Shown here in pieces: positions 1-13,351 of a stretch of 64,000 nucleotides of DNA. Within the stretch, counting starts at the first letter, position 1, and every line of letters begins with the position of its first letter. The translations under genes were made by a program, and so were the position numbers. The stretch covers positions 71,198,139 to 71,262,138 of the forward strand of contig CM060196.1 in the NCBI GenBank assembly GCA_030549335.1. The letters run 5' to 3'. This DNA is from Pontederia crassipes (taxonomy: Eukaryota > Streptophyta > Magnoliopsida > Commelinales > Pontederiaceae). The notes under the pieces were generated by a model that saw only the letters and a program-made list of their open reading frames with translations, ran no database searches and was not told the origin of the DNA.

Positions 1-779
1 TGTATATCTTAAATATATATTATTATATATGTAATTTAATTAATAATTATTATATTTTATATAATAATATTAATTTTTATTTTATGATTAAATCAGGAAA
101 ATTGAGAATTTTTTTATTTTTCTCTCGATTTAATAGGGATCGAGTCCGAGATTTTGCAAATCAGAAACAAACCGGGGCAGGTCCTAGACTCGGATTTGAG
201 CGCCCCAACCTTTTTTATTTAAAACTAACAACTTTTTTATAAATAATTTCACATAAATAATTTTCATATTTTCAAACATTAAGTGCAACATCTGGTTTTA
301 TTATCCTGAAACTTATTTGATTTTTCTTCTTACATCTTATACTTTTTCCTCTCTGGAAATAATTTATCTTTTTCTTAAAAAACTTAAAATACAGAAGAAA
401 ACTCTTAGATCATAAATTACCCTTCACTAAAAATATCTTATTAATCCTATTTGTTTTATTCATTTCCATTAATCTCAATGACTCTTTAAACTATATTTTT
501 TTTAGAAATTCATTATTATTAGTTAATGATCTGAAACAAAGGTTAACACTAACTTTTTTTTTATAATTTATGGATTCTCACATAGTTCCTTAATTAATTA
601 GTTAATTGAATAGGGATGCTAATTTATAAGTGCATGCAAAATTTTAATTAATTAATGTCATTTTTAATTTTATATGATGTAATTTATTAACTTAAATTTT
701 ATTTATTAATAGTCTATTTTTTTATAGTTTGATTCCATTTTTATTTTATTGTTATGCAAGTGAAAAGTACGTCGATCAT
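1..779. other. AT-rich intergenic DNA, nothing recognised
   Basis: Strongly AT-rich sequence with homopolymer runs and TTAATTAA-like motifs. I see no open reading frame of note, no RNA gene and no clear repeat ends. Confidence 0.6.
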
Positions 780-2127
780 GCCTAGATTTATTTACTCATA
801 CGAACAAATATTTTCGGTGCTCACGAAGATAGCGAGCAGAATGAATCATATAAGTCATGGTGTGATTGTTAACAATGTTGCCTGATTTAGAGTGAGAGAG
901 GTCAGATACGAGATTCAAGTTTGGGCGTTATAGGGTAGCGAGCAATTTGAAAGCTCGGGTCAGGCACTGAAATGTAGCGACTGGACTTAAGTCCGTGCGG
1001 TGTATAAATAAAATAGAGTTAGACATACGCTCCTTCAGTGAGAGTCTCCACCGTAGTACTTATGTTTAGTATCAAGTATGCAAAGTCGACCTAGAGAGAA
1101 ATGATGAGTTGATTAGTTTGATGGTTATCATGGTGTGAGTCTCTGGCTGTCCTTAGACTCTTGATTATGTCTTAAGGAAAGGAATTAGTGATTCCTACTT
1201 TAGCGTGGTACTCAAAGGTGAAAAGTAAAGTAGTCTATCGAGCTACATCTAGGAAAGCAGTTATTTCACTACTAAGAGACATGAGAGCGAGAGAAAGAAC
1301 TATTATGAGCTGCATTAAGCTTTCACATACAATTGACCAACTATTTTTAAAATAGTTATGTGAAAGATAGTTATCGCGGAGCAAGACATACATTGTCTTA
1401 GCTATGCTGCAAGAAAAATCTAGGGCATAACAAGATACATTATTTGAGCATTCATTGGCTCATGCGTGAGCTATCATGAATCCCTAACGGGCATGACATG
1501 CTTTAGAGATAGTTGAGCGATTGAACCTTAATATGTATCTTTCTAGCTCTTATAAAAAATGTGCTTGTACTCGTGGGTCGCACGACACGTTTACCAATTC
1601 TGGACGAATGAAAGTGCAACGCCCAATGCAAACAAATGAGAGATTGAAGGGCAAATGCCCTTTTGGGCTACACAGTGGACTGCGTGCGTGCCTGCATGGC
1701 CCACTCGGACAGAAATGCACGGATCACGTGTGCATATAGCGCGCGGATCCTGCGCGATCACGCAGGCACGTCACGTCACGCAGGCACTACACGGATCGCG
1801 TGCACGAGGTTCGCGCAGATCCTGTCTGTTGACGTGCCCAGAGCGCGCACGTCTGTACGATCTCACGTGATGTGTTCTACCTAACTTCTCGTCCAAGTCT
1901 TCCTCTCATATAAAAGGAGACCCATAGGATATCCCAAACACACTTTCGAAAGGTTCTTCCAGAGACACTTGTATTGTGGCAAAGAGTTCCGTTCCCTGAG
2001 GTTTAGTTTTCGATCCCGATGCGCAAGTACATTTGTCAAGAGTTCATGAAAAAGTTCCGTCGATCCGTTTTCGTTGCAAAAAATATTTCGCAACCTCTAA
2101 AATTTATATTTATTATAAATTCCAACA
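780..2127 (+). mobile_element. LTR-like segment of a retroelement fossil (uncertain)
   Basis: Base composition changes here from AT-rich to mixed, with a GC-rich, CpG-rich patch at about 1,660-1,880. A TATA-like CATATAAAAGG lies at about 1,905-1,915. The segment runs to ATTCCAACA at 2,127, the kind of end seen in plant LTRs that start TGTTGGAA. I could not find the matching left end, a primer-binding site or coding remains, so this may be the right part of an old LTR. The left limit is a guess from composition. Confidence 0.3.
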
Positions 2128-2703
2128 CTCTCTCCCCCACATCGAGCCAAGTGAAATCCGATCGTCCGATGGAAACGGTAAAAAAATTGGGAGCAGGTGC
2201 GCCCAACACTCAAATTAAATCCTTGAAATAAACTTTGCCGAGCGCAAACACATATAGACCACTTATACTAAATCCAAATCAATATTTTTTTTTATTCTAT
2301 TAGCATGTATTATTAGGTGTTTTCGTTTTTCTCTTCTAAATTATAAAATTTTCCGACTTACCCTTAAACTATTCAAATATTCATTAATTTCTCTTAAACT
2401 AATTAGTTTATTAAGATAATATTGACTATACATAATTTATTCTATTATCAAGTCCCTTGATTACTATTTTTGGAGATAGAACCCACCTCAACGCGATCGG
2501 ACGAAAGAAAAAAAAAACTGGTCCGGATGGAGGATGACGTCATAATCAGTGGGCCCTCGTCCTTGGAAAAAAGATCGAGCAGGCGGTTTCGCCGGCGCAA
2601 CCGACTTGCCTATGCATGCCCAGGGATAAGCATGTTACTAATGCCCCCGACTCTATCACGAAATTACCAACAGTATATCTTCCTCCTCTGGAAAGCGCGT
2701 ACA

Positions 2704-2713
2704 CCTATAAAGG
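2704..2713 (+). promoter_or_regulatory. TATA-like box upstream of the VPS13-like gene
   Basis: CTATAAAGG lies about 390 bases before the chorein-domain start codon at 3,097, at the change from AT-rich DNA to a GC-richer leader. A TATA box here would place transcription start near 2,735 and give a leader of about 360 bases holding several upstream ATGs. Position and motif fit a promoter; no transcript evidence is available. Confidence 0.4.
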
Positions 2714-5700
2714 CTTAAGCCGCTGTTCCCATTTCCTCGCTGTGCCATTCCCTCTGCCCTCACACTTCACTGTGTTCATGTATTGCGTTCCCAGTCCCAT
2801 TCTCGTAAATTAGTCGAATCGAGTCCGATGAATTCTCCCGCCGCATACTCGTTCCAGCTTCCAAATTCCCGGCGGTATGGGTATATATATATATTTGCGA
2901 AGTCCTGGAGCGACGAGTCGTGCTCTCCAAGAATCCCGAGAAGACGTCTCCGTCCCGGTTGAACGCTGCATACGACGGCCGGAGGCGAGCGTCGTGGTCG
3001 ACAAGGACATCGAGCGTGGCCGCCGGCGCGATCTCTTCTTCCCGCCTTCGTCTATCGCCGGAGCTCCGCTGGCTGGTGCCGGCGTCGGAGGAGAAGATGC
3101 TGGAAGGCAACGTCGCCTTCTTGCTCCAGAAGTACTTCGGAAACTACGTCCGAGGCGTCAACAAGGAGGCTCTCAAGATTAGCGTATGGAACGGTAACTG
3201 CGGATTCTTGCTATTTCTTCTCGCCTCGCCCCTTTCCTGATGCTGCTTAGTTTGCCGTGTGCATCATGGCGCGAGCGATCGACGTTGAGCAACTACTTTG
3301 ATAGCGGTTTTGGAAGCTGAGGGCTATAGAGAAGTGTTTATGTCGATTTCTAGTCGAATTATAACTGTTAAATCAAGTTTTCGAGATATGGGCATTTGTT
3401 TTATGGTACTAGTGTCATACTTGGCATTCTTGATTGTATTCGAGGCATCGGGATTGCTATGCTCAAACCACATTGTTGGTTTCTATGATTTGGGCTGCTG
3501 TTCAATTAGGTCGGGAGGCCTTGCAGTAATTCAGGTTGAGGTAAAGACACCATGTCGAATTCTCTCCAGAAAACTTGGGAACGACCTAAAGGTGAAATGT
3601 AAGTCAGCTGATGGAATTTCTTTTGAAGGTTGTGTTGTACCTTGCTTAGCTCATCCAGGGTAGTATTATTATTTGGCTGTGCCGGCATGGTATGCAGCTG
3701 GAAGTTCTAAATGAATGAGACAAGTGAATTTAGATAAATAATGCATAATTACGATACACTTATTTATTATGTAGCTGTGTTGTTATCCTTAATGAATGCA
3801 CGAGAAATTGACTGATGGGTATATCTAAATGTCCCTGTTACTGACATATTTGAGAACTTCCTCAAAACAATAGGTTTTTATTTTTTTGGTGTAAAACAGA
3901 ACATTATGTTTCGATTGTTATCCAGTTGTGCTTCACATCACAGAAATTCAGCTTTTCATATAGCTGAACTTTGAATATGTGGACATGGTATTTCAAGTTC
4001 CGGATAAAAGTTAAGCTGTTACATGGATCCTTGAACTGGTTTCATGCATGTAATCTGGATACATGCCAGTGAGCTTGTATACTATGTTTCTTTGCTGGTG
4101 AGAGATGGAATATTTCTGTTTCTTTACCTTCAGGTGCCTCTCCTTTGGCACCCTCGTCGTTTTGCTTTTGGTTTCCCATACTGGTACATTTCTTGGCAAT
4201 ACAATCACATTATGGATGAATGAGAAAGTATTCTTTTTCGTCTTAAGCAAAAAATCATGACATATATGTGGTACACCACAATCATGCTTTTCTGTTCTCT
4301 TATCATCAACCAAAAAGCTTGAGATTGATAATGCAAGCCTTGAACTGACAAATAACGAGTTTTCCTTTTGGGAGTTATAACAATACTGGAATTGATTCTG
4401 TTGGAACTTTGGGACACTAACATAGGATTAGTTGGTAGAAAACACAGGAAATGGATTTGCATCAATGAGGTATCACAGGCTATCGATCAATGTTTCATGA
4501 ACTCTTGTCTAGTAAAACCCACGATGCTTTGAAATGTTTTTTGTTTAGTATCAACTGCTCCGTTTCTTAAGGTTTGGTGTCTGTACTTTTCTTTAAAAAA
4601 ATTCTATACTTTCTAGAATATGTGCTCCTTGTCCATTTACAGCCATTTCTTATTCGTTATGATGATGTGCAGGTGATGTAGAATTAACAAACGTGCAATT
4701 GAAACCAGAGGCGCTTAATGCCTTGAACTTGCCTGTGAAAGTCAAGGCAGGGTTCCTGGGATCTGTGAGGCTTAAGGTTTAAATATTTTTTAGAACATTA
4801 TATTGGTGAAATACTTGTCTTGAGTTCCTTAAAATGTGTCAAAGGAATTGCCTCTTTGCCCTGAAGATATTTGTAATATGATTTTAGAGTTGCAAAGGAT
4901 TTAAAACTAGCTTGTTGGATTTTTCCACCAAATTAACAAGCTTTGAAGAACGATATTATTAAAAATGCCTCTTCTTAGTGAAAAGGAACATGTTCAGTGG
5001 TCTTTTAATTGTGGTTTTGGATTTTGATCATAGTCCTAACAAAGATTGGTTAAAATTTGTGCTTACTGGAATTTTTTATATAATTTTTGGTTGTTTGGTA
5101 TGAAAATATGATTTATGCTTAGCCAATGATAGACTTAGTAGCACCAAGGGGTTTTTACGGTACTATCTTTCTCTAGAGTTATTGGTTCAGAGTGACTGTA
5201 ATATGGGAATGGGAAGAAGAGTTATGTAGCATGCACAGTACAGAAGACAACAGAGATGATCCAAACTGGCACCTATGTAGACAATTTATGAAGTTCACAA
5301 GATCTAAATGAAAACTGTAGATCATTGTTCAGTTTCCAGAACATTTTAAGTGTTGTGGTTCCATGTCCGGTTTTATAGTTAAGGACTTAATGCTGAAATT
5401 CTGGGCCGCCGAATGAGTCTTCCTCTTGTCTTGGGTTGGTTCTTGGCCCAAAAATAATCTTGGTTGATCCCTAGACATCACGTTGGTTGGGTCTGGAAGC
5501 ATTCCTCTTGAGCCCTGTCGTATAACTTGATTAGCCTTGTTAGTCCTTTCTGGGTTGTGTAGGCCAATCCTTAGGTGTTTTGTCTTCTCCTTCTTGAGCC
5601 GAGATAGCCTTGGCCCAATATGTTGTTGCTTGAATTTTTCTGCTCTATTGGAATTTGCCATTTCATCGAGTCTAGATCCTTCTGAATGATCGAAACTAGT

Positions 5701-6830
5701 TAGCCCTTGAATTAGGGGTTAAAAAAAAGGGGTTATAAGTTGAAGTGTCAGTTGAAAACCTATTTAGAAGATGATTGAATGTTGCACAAGGACATGAGTA
5801 AACTTAAATCTATCTTATTTTAGTAATTTGATTTAGGCCTTCAAAATGATGGTTGTTTTTGCTCATGCTTTATCACTCTTGATTGTTCTTTCAGGTTCCA
5901 TGGAGCAGGTTGGGCCAAGAACCTGTTCTCGTTTATCTTGATCGTATTTTCATATTAGCAGAGCCAGCAACACAAGTTCAGGGATGTAGTGAAGATGCTA
6001 TACAAGAAGCAAAGAAGAGCAGAGTGAAGGTTTTCCATTATATTCTTTGTAATCACATTTGACTGTCACATTGATATGCTAACACATTCTCCTTTTTTTT
6101 AATTGTGTAGGAATTGGAATTGAAACTTTTGGAGAGCCAACAACAGCTTAAATCTGAGATGGTGCTTGACATTACCTATTCCCTTTTCTTTAAATTGCTC
6201 TTTTTTCATCTTGCAGCTGATTTATACTGACTAAGTTTTCATTTTCTTTCCCTATTACATCGTCTTAATAATAGAACTCAGGGTAAAAGAATGATTACAC
6301 TAGTCATCTGTAGATTTTCAGAACTTATTGTCACTAAGTTTAATTTAATCGACTATTGAGGCAGTGAGTTCTAAGGACTATGCATTATTGTTGATTCTAT
6401 ATCTCAATATATGTTCGAAAAAGAGTTTTGATCCATACAATTTTGAGCTTTATTGTTGCAGAAACAAGTATTTGTGCCAGCGGTTTTTTTTTGTCATTTG
6501 TTTCTAATCCTAGTTAATGGGAAATAGCAAAGATCTCATCATAGATGCATTTCTTCTTATTGAAATTGTGTTTAACACTTAATGCTTGGCATTACAATTG
6601 CTTCAAGGAGGATATTGAAGTCCATCTTTGTCATATTGATGTATCATGTAACTACATGCTGCGTACTTTTTTAATATATAGCGGATGACCAGTTAAGCTT
6701 TGGAATCATCCTTCCCTTCCTCAAAACAATCAACAATGCATTGTGTCTTCCTAAAAAAATAGTCTCCTTTGAGTGACTGATAAATCACGAAAATAAACTC
6801 CAATAGGAAGCAGTGTTACAATTAGAAACA

Positions 6831-7204
6831 TGTTAATAATGCCTTGAATCTGAACCCAGTTGGTCCCCCTACATAGTCAGGCGCTTCAGCAGAATTCCCC
6901 TAATTTTTAGGGATATTCTGTATGTGATTCAGATTTGATTTATTTCCTTCTCACAAGATAGGTGTCCTATTTTCAGGAGATTTATTTAGAGTCTCAATCC
7001 GTATGTAATTCCTATCATCTATCAAAGAGAGTGCTCATATAAACTCCTTAGGGGTTTAGACAAAGACTCATTCTTGTAATCATCATTATTTCATAACAAA
7101 GAGAGCCACCGCTTCCCGAAGACGTAACCCAATTTAGGACGAATCTCGTTAATCTTCGTATTCATCTGTGTTCGTGCGATCCCTCTCTCCCTCTTTTCGT
7201 AACA
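6831..7204 (+). mobile_element. Solo LTR, about 374 bp, in VPS13-like intron 4
   Basis: The segment starts TGTTAATAATG and ends TTTTCGTAACA, so the ends are inverted TGTTA/TAACA. It is flanked on both sides by AAACA (6826-6830 and 7205-7209), a 5-bp target-site duplication. The interior looks like an LTR, with a pyrimidine-rich downstream part. No internal domain is present, so this is a solo LTR left by recombination. The superfamily is unassigned, and the intact ends suggest moderate age. Confidence 0.7.
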
Positions 7205-7723
7205 AAACATATAGTTAAATTACTTTTTCTTTAAACTCTCATTTGACAAAAAATCAGAGTCAGCCACTGAATAGAATTGACCCATGTTTCTTTTTTTTGA
7301 AGAATACATCATGGTTAGGATCATGGATCAACACTATAATTGGTAATCTTAATCTCTCCATTTCAAATATTCACATAAGATATGAAGATGCCGAGAGGTA
7401 AGTGTTCTTATTTCTTGTATATATTCTTTTTCAGTTACTGATTATTTTACAAATACGTTATTAAATGTGTTTTTTGTAGCAATCCTGGGCATCCATTTGC
7501 AGTTGGTCTGATGCTTTCTAAGCTCTCAGCAGTTGCAGTCGATGACTTGGGGAAAGAGACTTTTGTTACCTGTGGTGTTTTAGAGCGCATTCTGAAGGTA
7601 TTTTTTTTAATAATTTTGACAACAAGGTTGTAATAGCCCTATTATTAAGGTTTTGTAAATCATAATATTTAATGTGCCACTCTTATTTCATATTGTTTTT
7701 TAGAGGAACTCTTATTTCATATG

Positions 7724-7741
7724 TTTCTCCATATTCTTCAA
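7724..7741. repeat. Target-site duplication of the LINE (left copy)
   Basis: TTTCTCCATATTCTTCAA is repeated exactly at 10864-10881. The last base or two could also belong to the element tail. Confidence 0.9.
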
Positions 7742-10700
7742 CAACAACAACAACAACAACAAAGCCTTATCCCACTAGGTGGGGTCGGCTACATGGATCA
7801 TACGACGCCATTCCGCTCTATTAGTAACCAAACCTTTCGGTATATTATTCACCAATAGATCTTGCTCTATTAGTTCGCCAAGTGTCCGCCTTGGCCTCCC
7901 TCTCCCTCTTTTAATCGAACTCCAGATTATTTGATCTACTCTTCTTACTGGCGCATCTAATGGTCTTCTCTGAACATGACCAAACCATCTCAAACGATTC
8001 TCTACCATTTTCTTACTAATAGGAGCCATTCCGACTCGTTCACGTATATGATCATTCCTAATCTTATCTAATCTTGTATGACCACACATCCATCTCAACA
8101 TCCTCATTTCGGCTACCCCTACTTTACGTTCATGTTGTCCCTTCATAGCCCAACATTCACTGCCATATAACACTGCTGGCCTTATAGCAGTACGATAGAA
8201 TTTTCCTTTAACTTTATTGGGTATTTTTCTATCACAAAGAACTCCAGTGGCTTTCCTCCACTTACACCAACCAGCTTGAATTCTATGATTAACATCGTCA
8301 TCAATCTCACCATCTTGTCATATAATTGATCCTAAATATTTAAACTGTCACTTGAGGAATTATATCCTCCCCTAGCCTAACTTTCAAATCGTCTCTAAGT
8401 TGTTTATTTGTGAAATTGCTATGCATATATTCTGTTTTATTCCTACTTAAACGAAAACCCTTTGACTCCAACGTATTTCTCCATATTTCCAATTTTGTAT
8501 TAATCTCTTCTCTTGAATCCGCTAAAAGTACTATATCATCCGCAAATAGCATGCACTTAGGTACCTCCTCTGTGATACTCTCGGTTATAGCATCGATAAC
8601 TAAGTTAAATAGATACGGGCTTAAAGCTGATCCTTGATGTAGGTCAATTCCTATAGGAAATTCATTTGTCTCACCTCCGGGTGTCCTAACCCTAGTCAAT
8701 GCCCCATCGTACATATCTTGTATTACCTTAATGTAGGCAACACTCACCCTCTTCTTTTGCAAGGCTTTCCAAAGTACATCCCTTGGTACCCGATCATACG
8801 CCTTCTCTAAGTCAATGAAAGCCATATGTAAGTCTCTTCTCCTACTTCGATACTTCTCCATCATCCCCCTTAGTAAATAAATCGCCTCTGTAGTGGATCT
8901 TCCTGGCATGAACCCAAATTGTCTCTCAGAAATACTAGTCTCCATTCTCAATCTATGCTCAATCACTTTTTCCCATAATTTCATTGTGTGACTCATAAGT
9001 TTAATCCCTCTATAATTTGCACAATTCTGAATATCCCCTTTATTTTTGTAAATAGGAACTAATGTACTTAATCTCCAATCATCAGGCATCTTTTTCGACC
9101 GTAAAATCTCATTAAATAGTTTACATAACCACAACACACATTTTTCTCCTAAACATTTCCAAACCAATCATCCGGTCCAACGGCTTTACCATTCTCCATT
9201 TTCTTAAGAGCTTCGCTAACCTCCGAGACTCTAATTCTACGATAAAATGACCTATTAAGCTCACATTCACTAACTGTCAAGTCCTCCAAATCACAACGGG
9301 AACCTTCACATCCATCATTAAATAGCTTATAGAAATACTCTTCCCATCTGTTCTTAATATCTCCTTCAGTAACTAAAACCTTACCAACTTCATTTTTTAT
9401 ACATCTTACTTGATCCAAATCTCTCGACTCCTTCTCTTTATTCCTTGCAATCTTGTAAATCCTTTGTTCACCAGCCTTTGTCCCTAACTCCTTATAAAAC
9501 CCCTCATATGCTTTAGCACGAGCATCACTAACTGCCTTCTTAGCCTCCCTTTTCGCCAAACGATACTTTTCCCAATTGTCAGAACTATTGTCCAAGTGTA
9601 TCGCCTTGAAACAATTCTTCTTATTACGCACCTTTTCTTGGACCTCCTCATTCCACCACCAAGTCTCCTTATCTCGTGGTCCAAAACCTTTTGATTCTCC
9701 TAAAATGACTTTAGCAACCATTTCAACCTTTTTTGCCACATTCTTCCACATGATACTAGCATCTCCTTCTAACTCCCACACACTTTCCTCTAATAACTTA
9801 CTTCTAAAAGTCTCTCGCTTCTCCCCCTTTAACTGCCACCACTTGATCTTTCGATCAAAAACTGTTCGGGATTTTGGTTTTATACATTTCATTTGCATAT
9901 CAAGAACTAACAATCTATGTTGTGTAGTCACCCCATGCCCAGGAATTACTTTGCAATTAGTACAGCGTCTTTTATCAGTATTTCTTGTCAAGAAAAAATC
10001 GATTTGAGACCTATGAGTTCCACTTTTGTATGTGATTAAATGTTCATCTCTCTTCCTAAAACAAGTGTTGATAATCTTAAGGTCGTATGCTAAAGAAAAA
10101 TCAATAATAGTTTGTCCTTCCTCATTCAACTCCCCAAAACCAAAACCACCATGAACCCTTGCATGTGGTCCTGCCTCTTTACCAACACGTCCATTAAGAT
10201 CTCCCCCAATATAAACTTTCTCGGTTGTTGGTATACTTTCAATCAAACCCTCCATATCTGCCCAAAACTTCTCCTTGAGATGTGATTCTGCTCCTACTTG
10301 GGGTGCATATGCATTAATAATGTTCATAGTCTCCTTTCCAACAATTACTTTCACGGATATGATTCGATCCTCAATCCTTTTAACTCCCACAACATTCTTC
10401 CTCCATTCTGCATCCGCGATAATACCAACACCATTCCTTCCATTTACCTTACCTGTGTACCAAAGTTTGGAACCATTTAACCTAATCTCTTTACTTCCCT
10501 CTCCTACCCATCTAGTTTCTTGCAAGCATAAGATACTAATCTTACGCTGGTCCATTACTTGTGCCACCTCGAGGCGCTTCCCATTCAACGTCCCAATGTT
10601 CCAAGAACCTAATCTGACCTTAGTCTCATGAACTAACTTCTTTAACCGCCTCCGTCCATTAGAGTGCGGTAGCCCTTGCTCATTTAACACTGCATTCAGG

Positions 10701-10863
10701 CGAGGATGCAGCGGCTCTTGCTCTCTTATCACTGTACCCGAGCTGTACAGCGCGTTACTTACGGATAACGACCTAGCATTAACACAATATATTCGTTGAT
10801 CCATGTTCATAAGATTCGACATGATTTTATGTTGGCTGTCGGGGCCTAACACAACCCTCCTCC
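7742..10863 (-). mobile_element. RTE-type non-LTR retrotransposon (LINE), nearly full length, in VPS13-like intron 6
   Basis: The element runs antisense to the host gene. Its 5' end is at 10863 and its 3' end is a (TTG)n tail at 7742-7760. From 5' to 3' on the minus strand it encodes an APE-type endonuclease (VRLGSWNIGTLNGKRLEV, LQETRW, IINAYAPQVG, GGDLNGRVG; about 10,640-9,900). A reverse transcriptase follows (YRGIKLMSHTMKLWEKVIE, GFMPGRST, AFIDLEKAYDRVPR, FADD; about 9,160-8,400). The C-terminal domain contains CGHTRLDKIRN and RLRWFGHVQRR (about 8,170-7,775). The single ORF is broken about twice: a shift near 9,160 just after GKAVGPDD, and a break between about 8,340 and 8,175. The 5' end starts GGAGGAGGGTTGTG, about 13 bases inside the 5' end of the related copy at 13,352, so very little is missing. 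The exact 18-bp duplication points to a young insertion. Confidence 0.92.
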
Positions 10864-10881
10864 TTTCTCCATATTCTTCAA
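10864..10881. repeat. Target-site duplication of the LINE (right copy)
   Basis: Exact match to 7724-7741, placed just outside the 5' end of the element. Confidence 0.9.
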
Positions 10882-11433
10882 TTCTTCTATAATTCCTTCG
10901 AAAAAGTGTAATGTGGGGAGGAAACACGAAAACAAGAATACCTTTTGCAATATAGATGTCTGGGAAAGTGGTCCAATAGTTCAACTTGAAACCGATTACA
11001 TGCATTGCCGCCACCTGCATCATTTGTGGAATCATGGATGAGGACATGTCAACTGTGGGGTGCTGCATCCCTGATGATGTTTGGTGACTGGTGGTTGTCA
11101 TTTCAATCGACCCTTGTCCAATAACAACCTTTTGGCATATGTATAAGACCTGTTGTGTGCAATGGACTTTCCAATTAATACCACTGGCAACGTCATTGAT
11201 GGTTCTTGGGTCATTTGGCAGCAACACAACATGATCTTTCTTGGGAAGGGAGAGATGTTGTGTATTTCCTACTCGAGCGGAGGAACTGTCTCTGAATTAT
11301 TTTTTTATTCTTGTTATGGTTTGGATTTGTTTACTCCTATGCATATTTCCATGTTTTCCTTATTTTTTTGGAAATTCTCGAACATGTTGTTTGGAAGCCT
11401 ATCGCTGAACCTTCTCTGATGCCCTTCTTTCAG
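10882..11433 (+). other. Remainder of VPS13-like intron 6
   Basis: Intron sequence right of the LINE target site, up to the acceptor before exon 7. It is open in one minus-strand frame that continues into the LINE by chance. I recognise no domain in it, though its mixed composition leaves room for an older insertion. Confidence 0.5.
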
Positions 11434-13351
11434 TCCGTGAAACTGGAAAATCTTGCTATTTATTTTGATTCTGATATTTGTCCTTGGTCTGTTGACAAAG
11501 CATAGGAGCAATTGCTTCCTCCAGAGTGGAACAAGGTGCATGCTTCTTTCATATAAATTTCTTTGTTTCTGGAGCATGACTGATATTTAAATGCCCTTCA
11601 GATCTTTAAAATGGGGATCAAGGATCATGCAAAATCTAATCTTGATATGGAAGAACACAGTTATGTCTTGGAACCAGTGACTGGAACTGTGGATGGTATT
11701 GGTGCCAGCTTTGCAAGATGTTTAGAGATCTTAAATAACAAGGCTATAGCACAAAGGACAAGGAATCCACGTGCCATTCTTTCAGATGGTGTTATTAGAG
11801 AATATAATGAAAGGCAAGCAATGGGACAGGTAACACCTGGCAGCTAATCTATTATTCCAAGTGCAAAACCTTGGGATACATATTGGAGAGAAATAGATAA
11901 AAAAATTTGCGACACACATTGGAGAGAGAGATAAGAAAATTTAAAAAGGAATAGTTCTTTTTTTAAGTTTCTGAAGGTTCAACTTCTCATTTATATTCTA
12001 TGATCCTTTATTAGTATTCAGACTGAAAGATTCTTTAAATATTTTAACTGAAAAACTCTTTTAAAAATGGAAAAGCTGAAAGAAAAGTGTTATCAAAGTA
12101 CTGTAGCATGCATGAGAAAGACTTCGGTTATTTTAATTAATAGACCTTGTATTTCTTTTTAATTTATTTATTTTTTTGAATGAATTTTTTAAGGAGTGAG
12201 CTGTTTAAATTTATTGATTGTCTAGTTGTGAGATTTTTTTTATCATGTATGATTTCTTTTGTTTAATCTGAGAAGATATTTGGTTCTATTGTCTGTTTGC
12301 AGATGGTACTTTACCTAGCAGAAGCTAGCAGACGTCATGGTTGTACTGATCTGTTCAAAGAACCTTCAAAGTATGCATGGTCTGACTATTATGAAGATCA
12401 TTTTATTGTGCACAATCAAAGGATTGTCCGAATATCAAATAAAGGTGTCATGCTGCTTAAGGTTAGAAATGATGGTTACCTTGTCTCATTATGATTCCCT
12501 AACTTAATCCGCAGTTTGTTTCCCTGTAACAGTGTTTTGCTCCTGATAAGATGGACAAAAGACCGTGCAAGATACTCTGGGATGTACCTTGGGATGAACT
12601 TCTGGCTTTAGAGTTGGCAAAAGCTGGATATGAGAAACCATCTCATTTGATCATACATCTTAAGAATTTCAGGATATCAGAGAACTTTGTACGGTTCATT
12701 AAATGCAAGATTGATGAAGAGGAAGAACCTCAGGCTGTCATCATAACTTCTGTCATTCGAAAGATATGGAAAACATACCAAGCGGGCCATAAGGTGCTTG
12801 TTTTAAAGGTAGGTGCTCCCTGCGCTGATACTGTATCTGGTCTTCTGAAGGTGCTGCTTCTAAAATTGATATATAATTAATGTATAGGTTCCTTCAAGCC
12901 AACGATACGTACGGTTCACATATGATGGAATCGTGGAAGACCTGTCACATATCCATAATAAACCTTTTCTGCAACCAAGAGGAAGTCCAACATTTGGGGA
13001 AAACAGATTCATAAAGCATAGTCTCAACTTCATAAAGATATGGAGTAGTGAAAGAGAACAAAGAAGTCGATGCACTTTGTTATCGAAACAGGTAGAAAGA
13101 TACCATATGCATTCATTACATTCTTTCAGAACGAAATGATGTTTGACCAGATCTATGTATTGCACTGTTATAGGTAGTTGGTGATGGTACAGTATGCAGC
13201 ATCTGGAGGCCCCTTTGTCCTGATGGGTAATTTTCAACTTCAACCTTTTGTTCCAAGCCTTTTAAAAAAAACTTTTTTTATTTTACGCAACTTGTGGCAT
13301 AGGAAAGAACTTTTTTTGACATGCATTTTAGTATTCTTTGAGCATAGATCT

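Noticed and set aside
5200-5690. Insertion-like stretch with a 110-codon minus-strand frame in VPS13-like intron 2
   Set aside because: Composition differs slightly from the rest of the intron, but I found no ends, flanks or protein similarity.
9149-11227. A single long minus-strand frame of 692 codons
   Set aside because: Its first 120 codons come from host intron and the target-site duplication. Only the part from 10863 onward belongs to the LINE, so it is not one gene.
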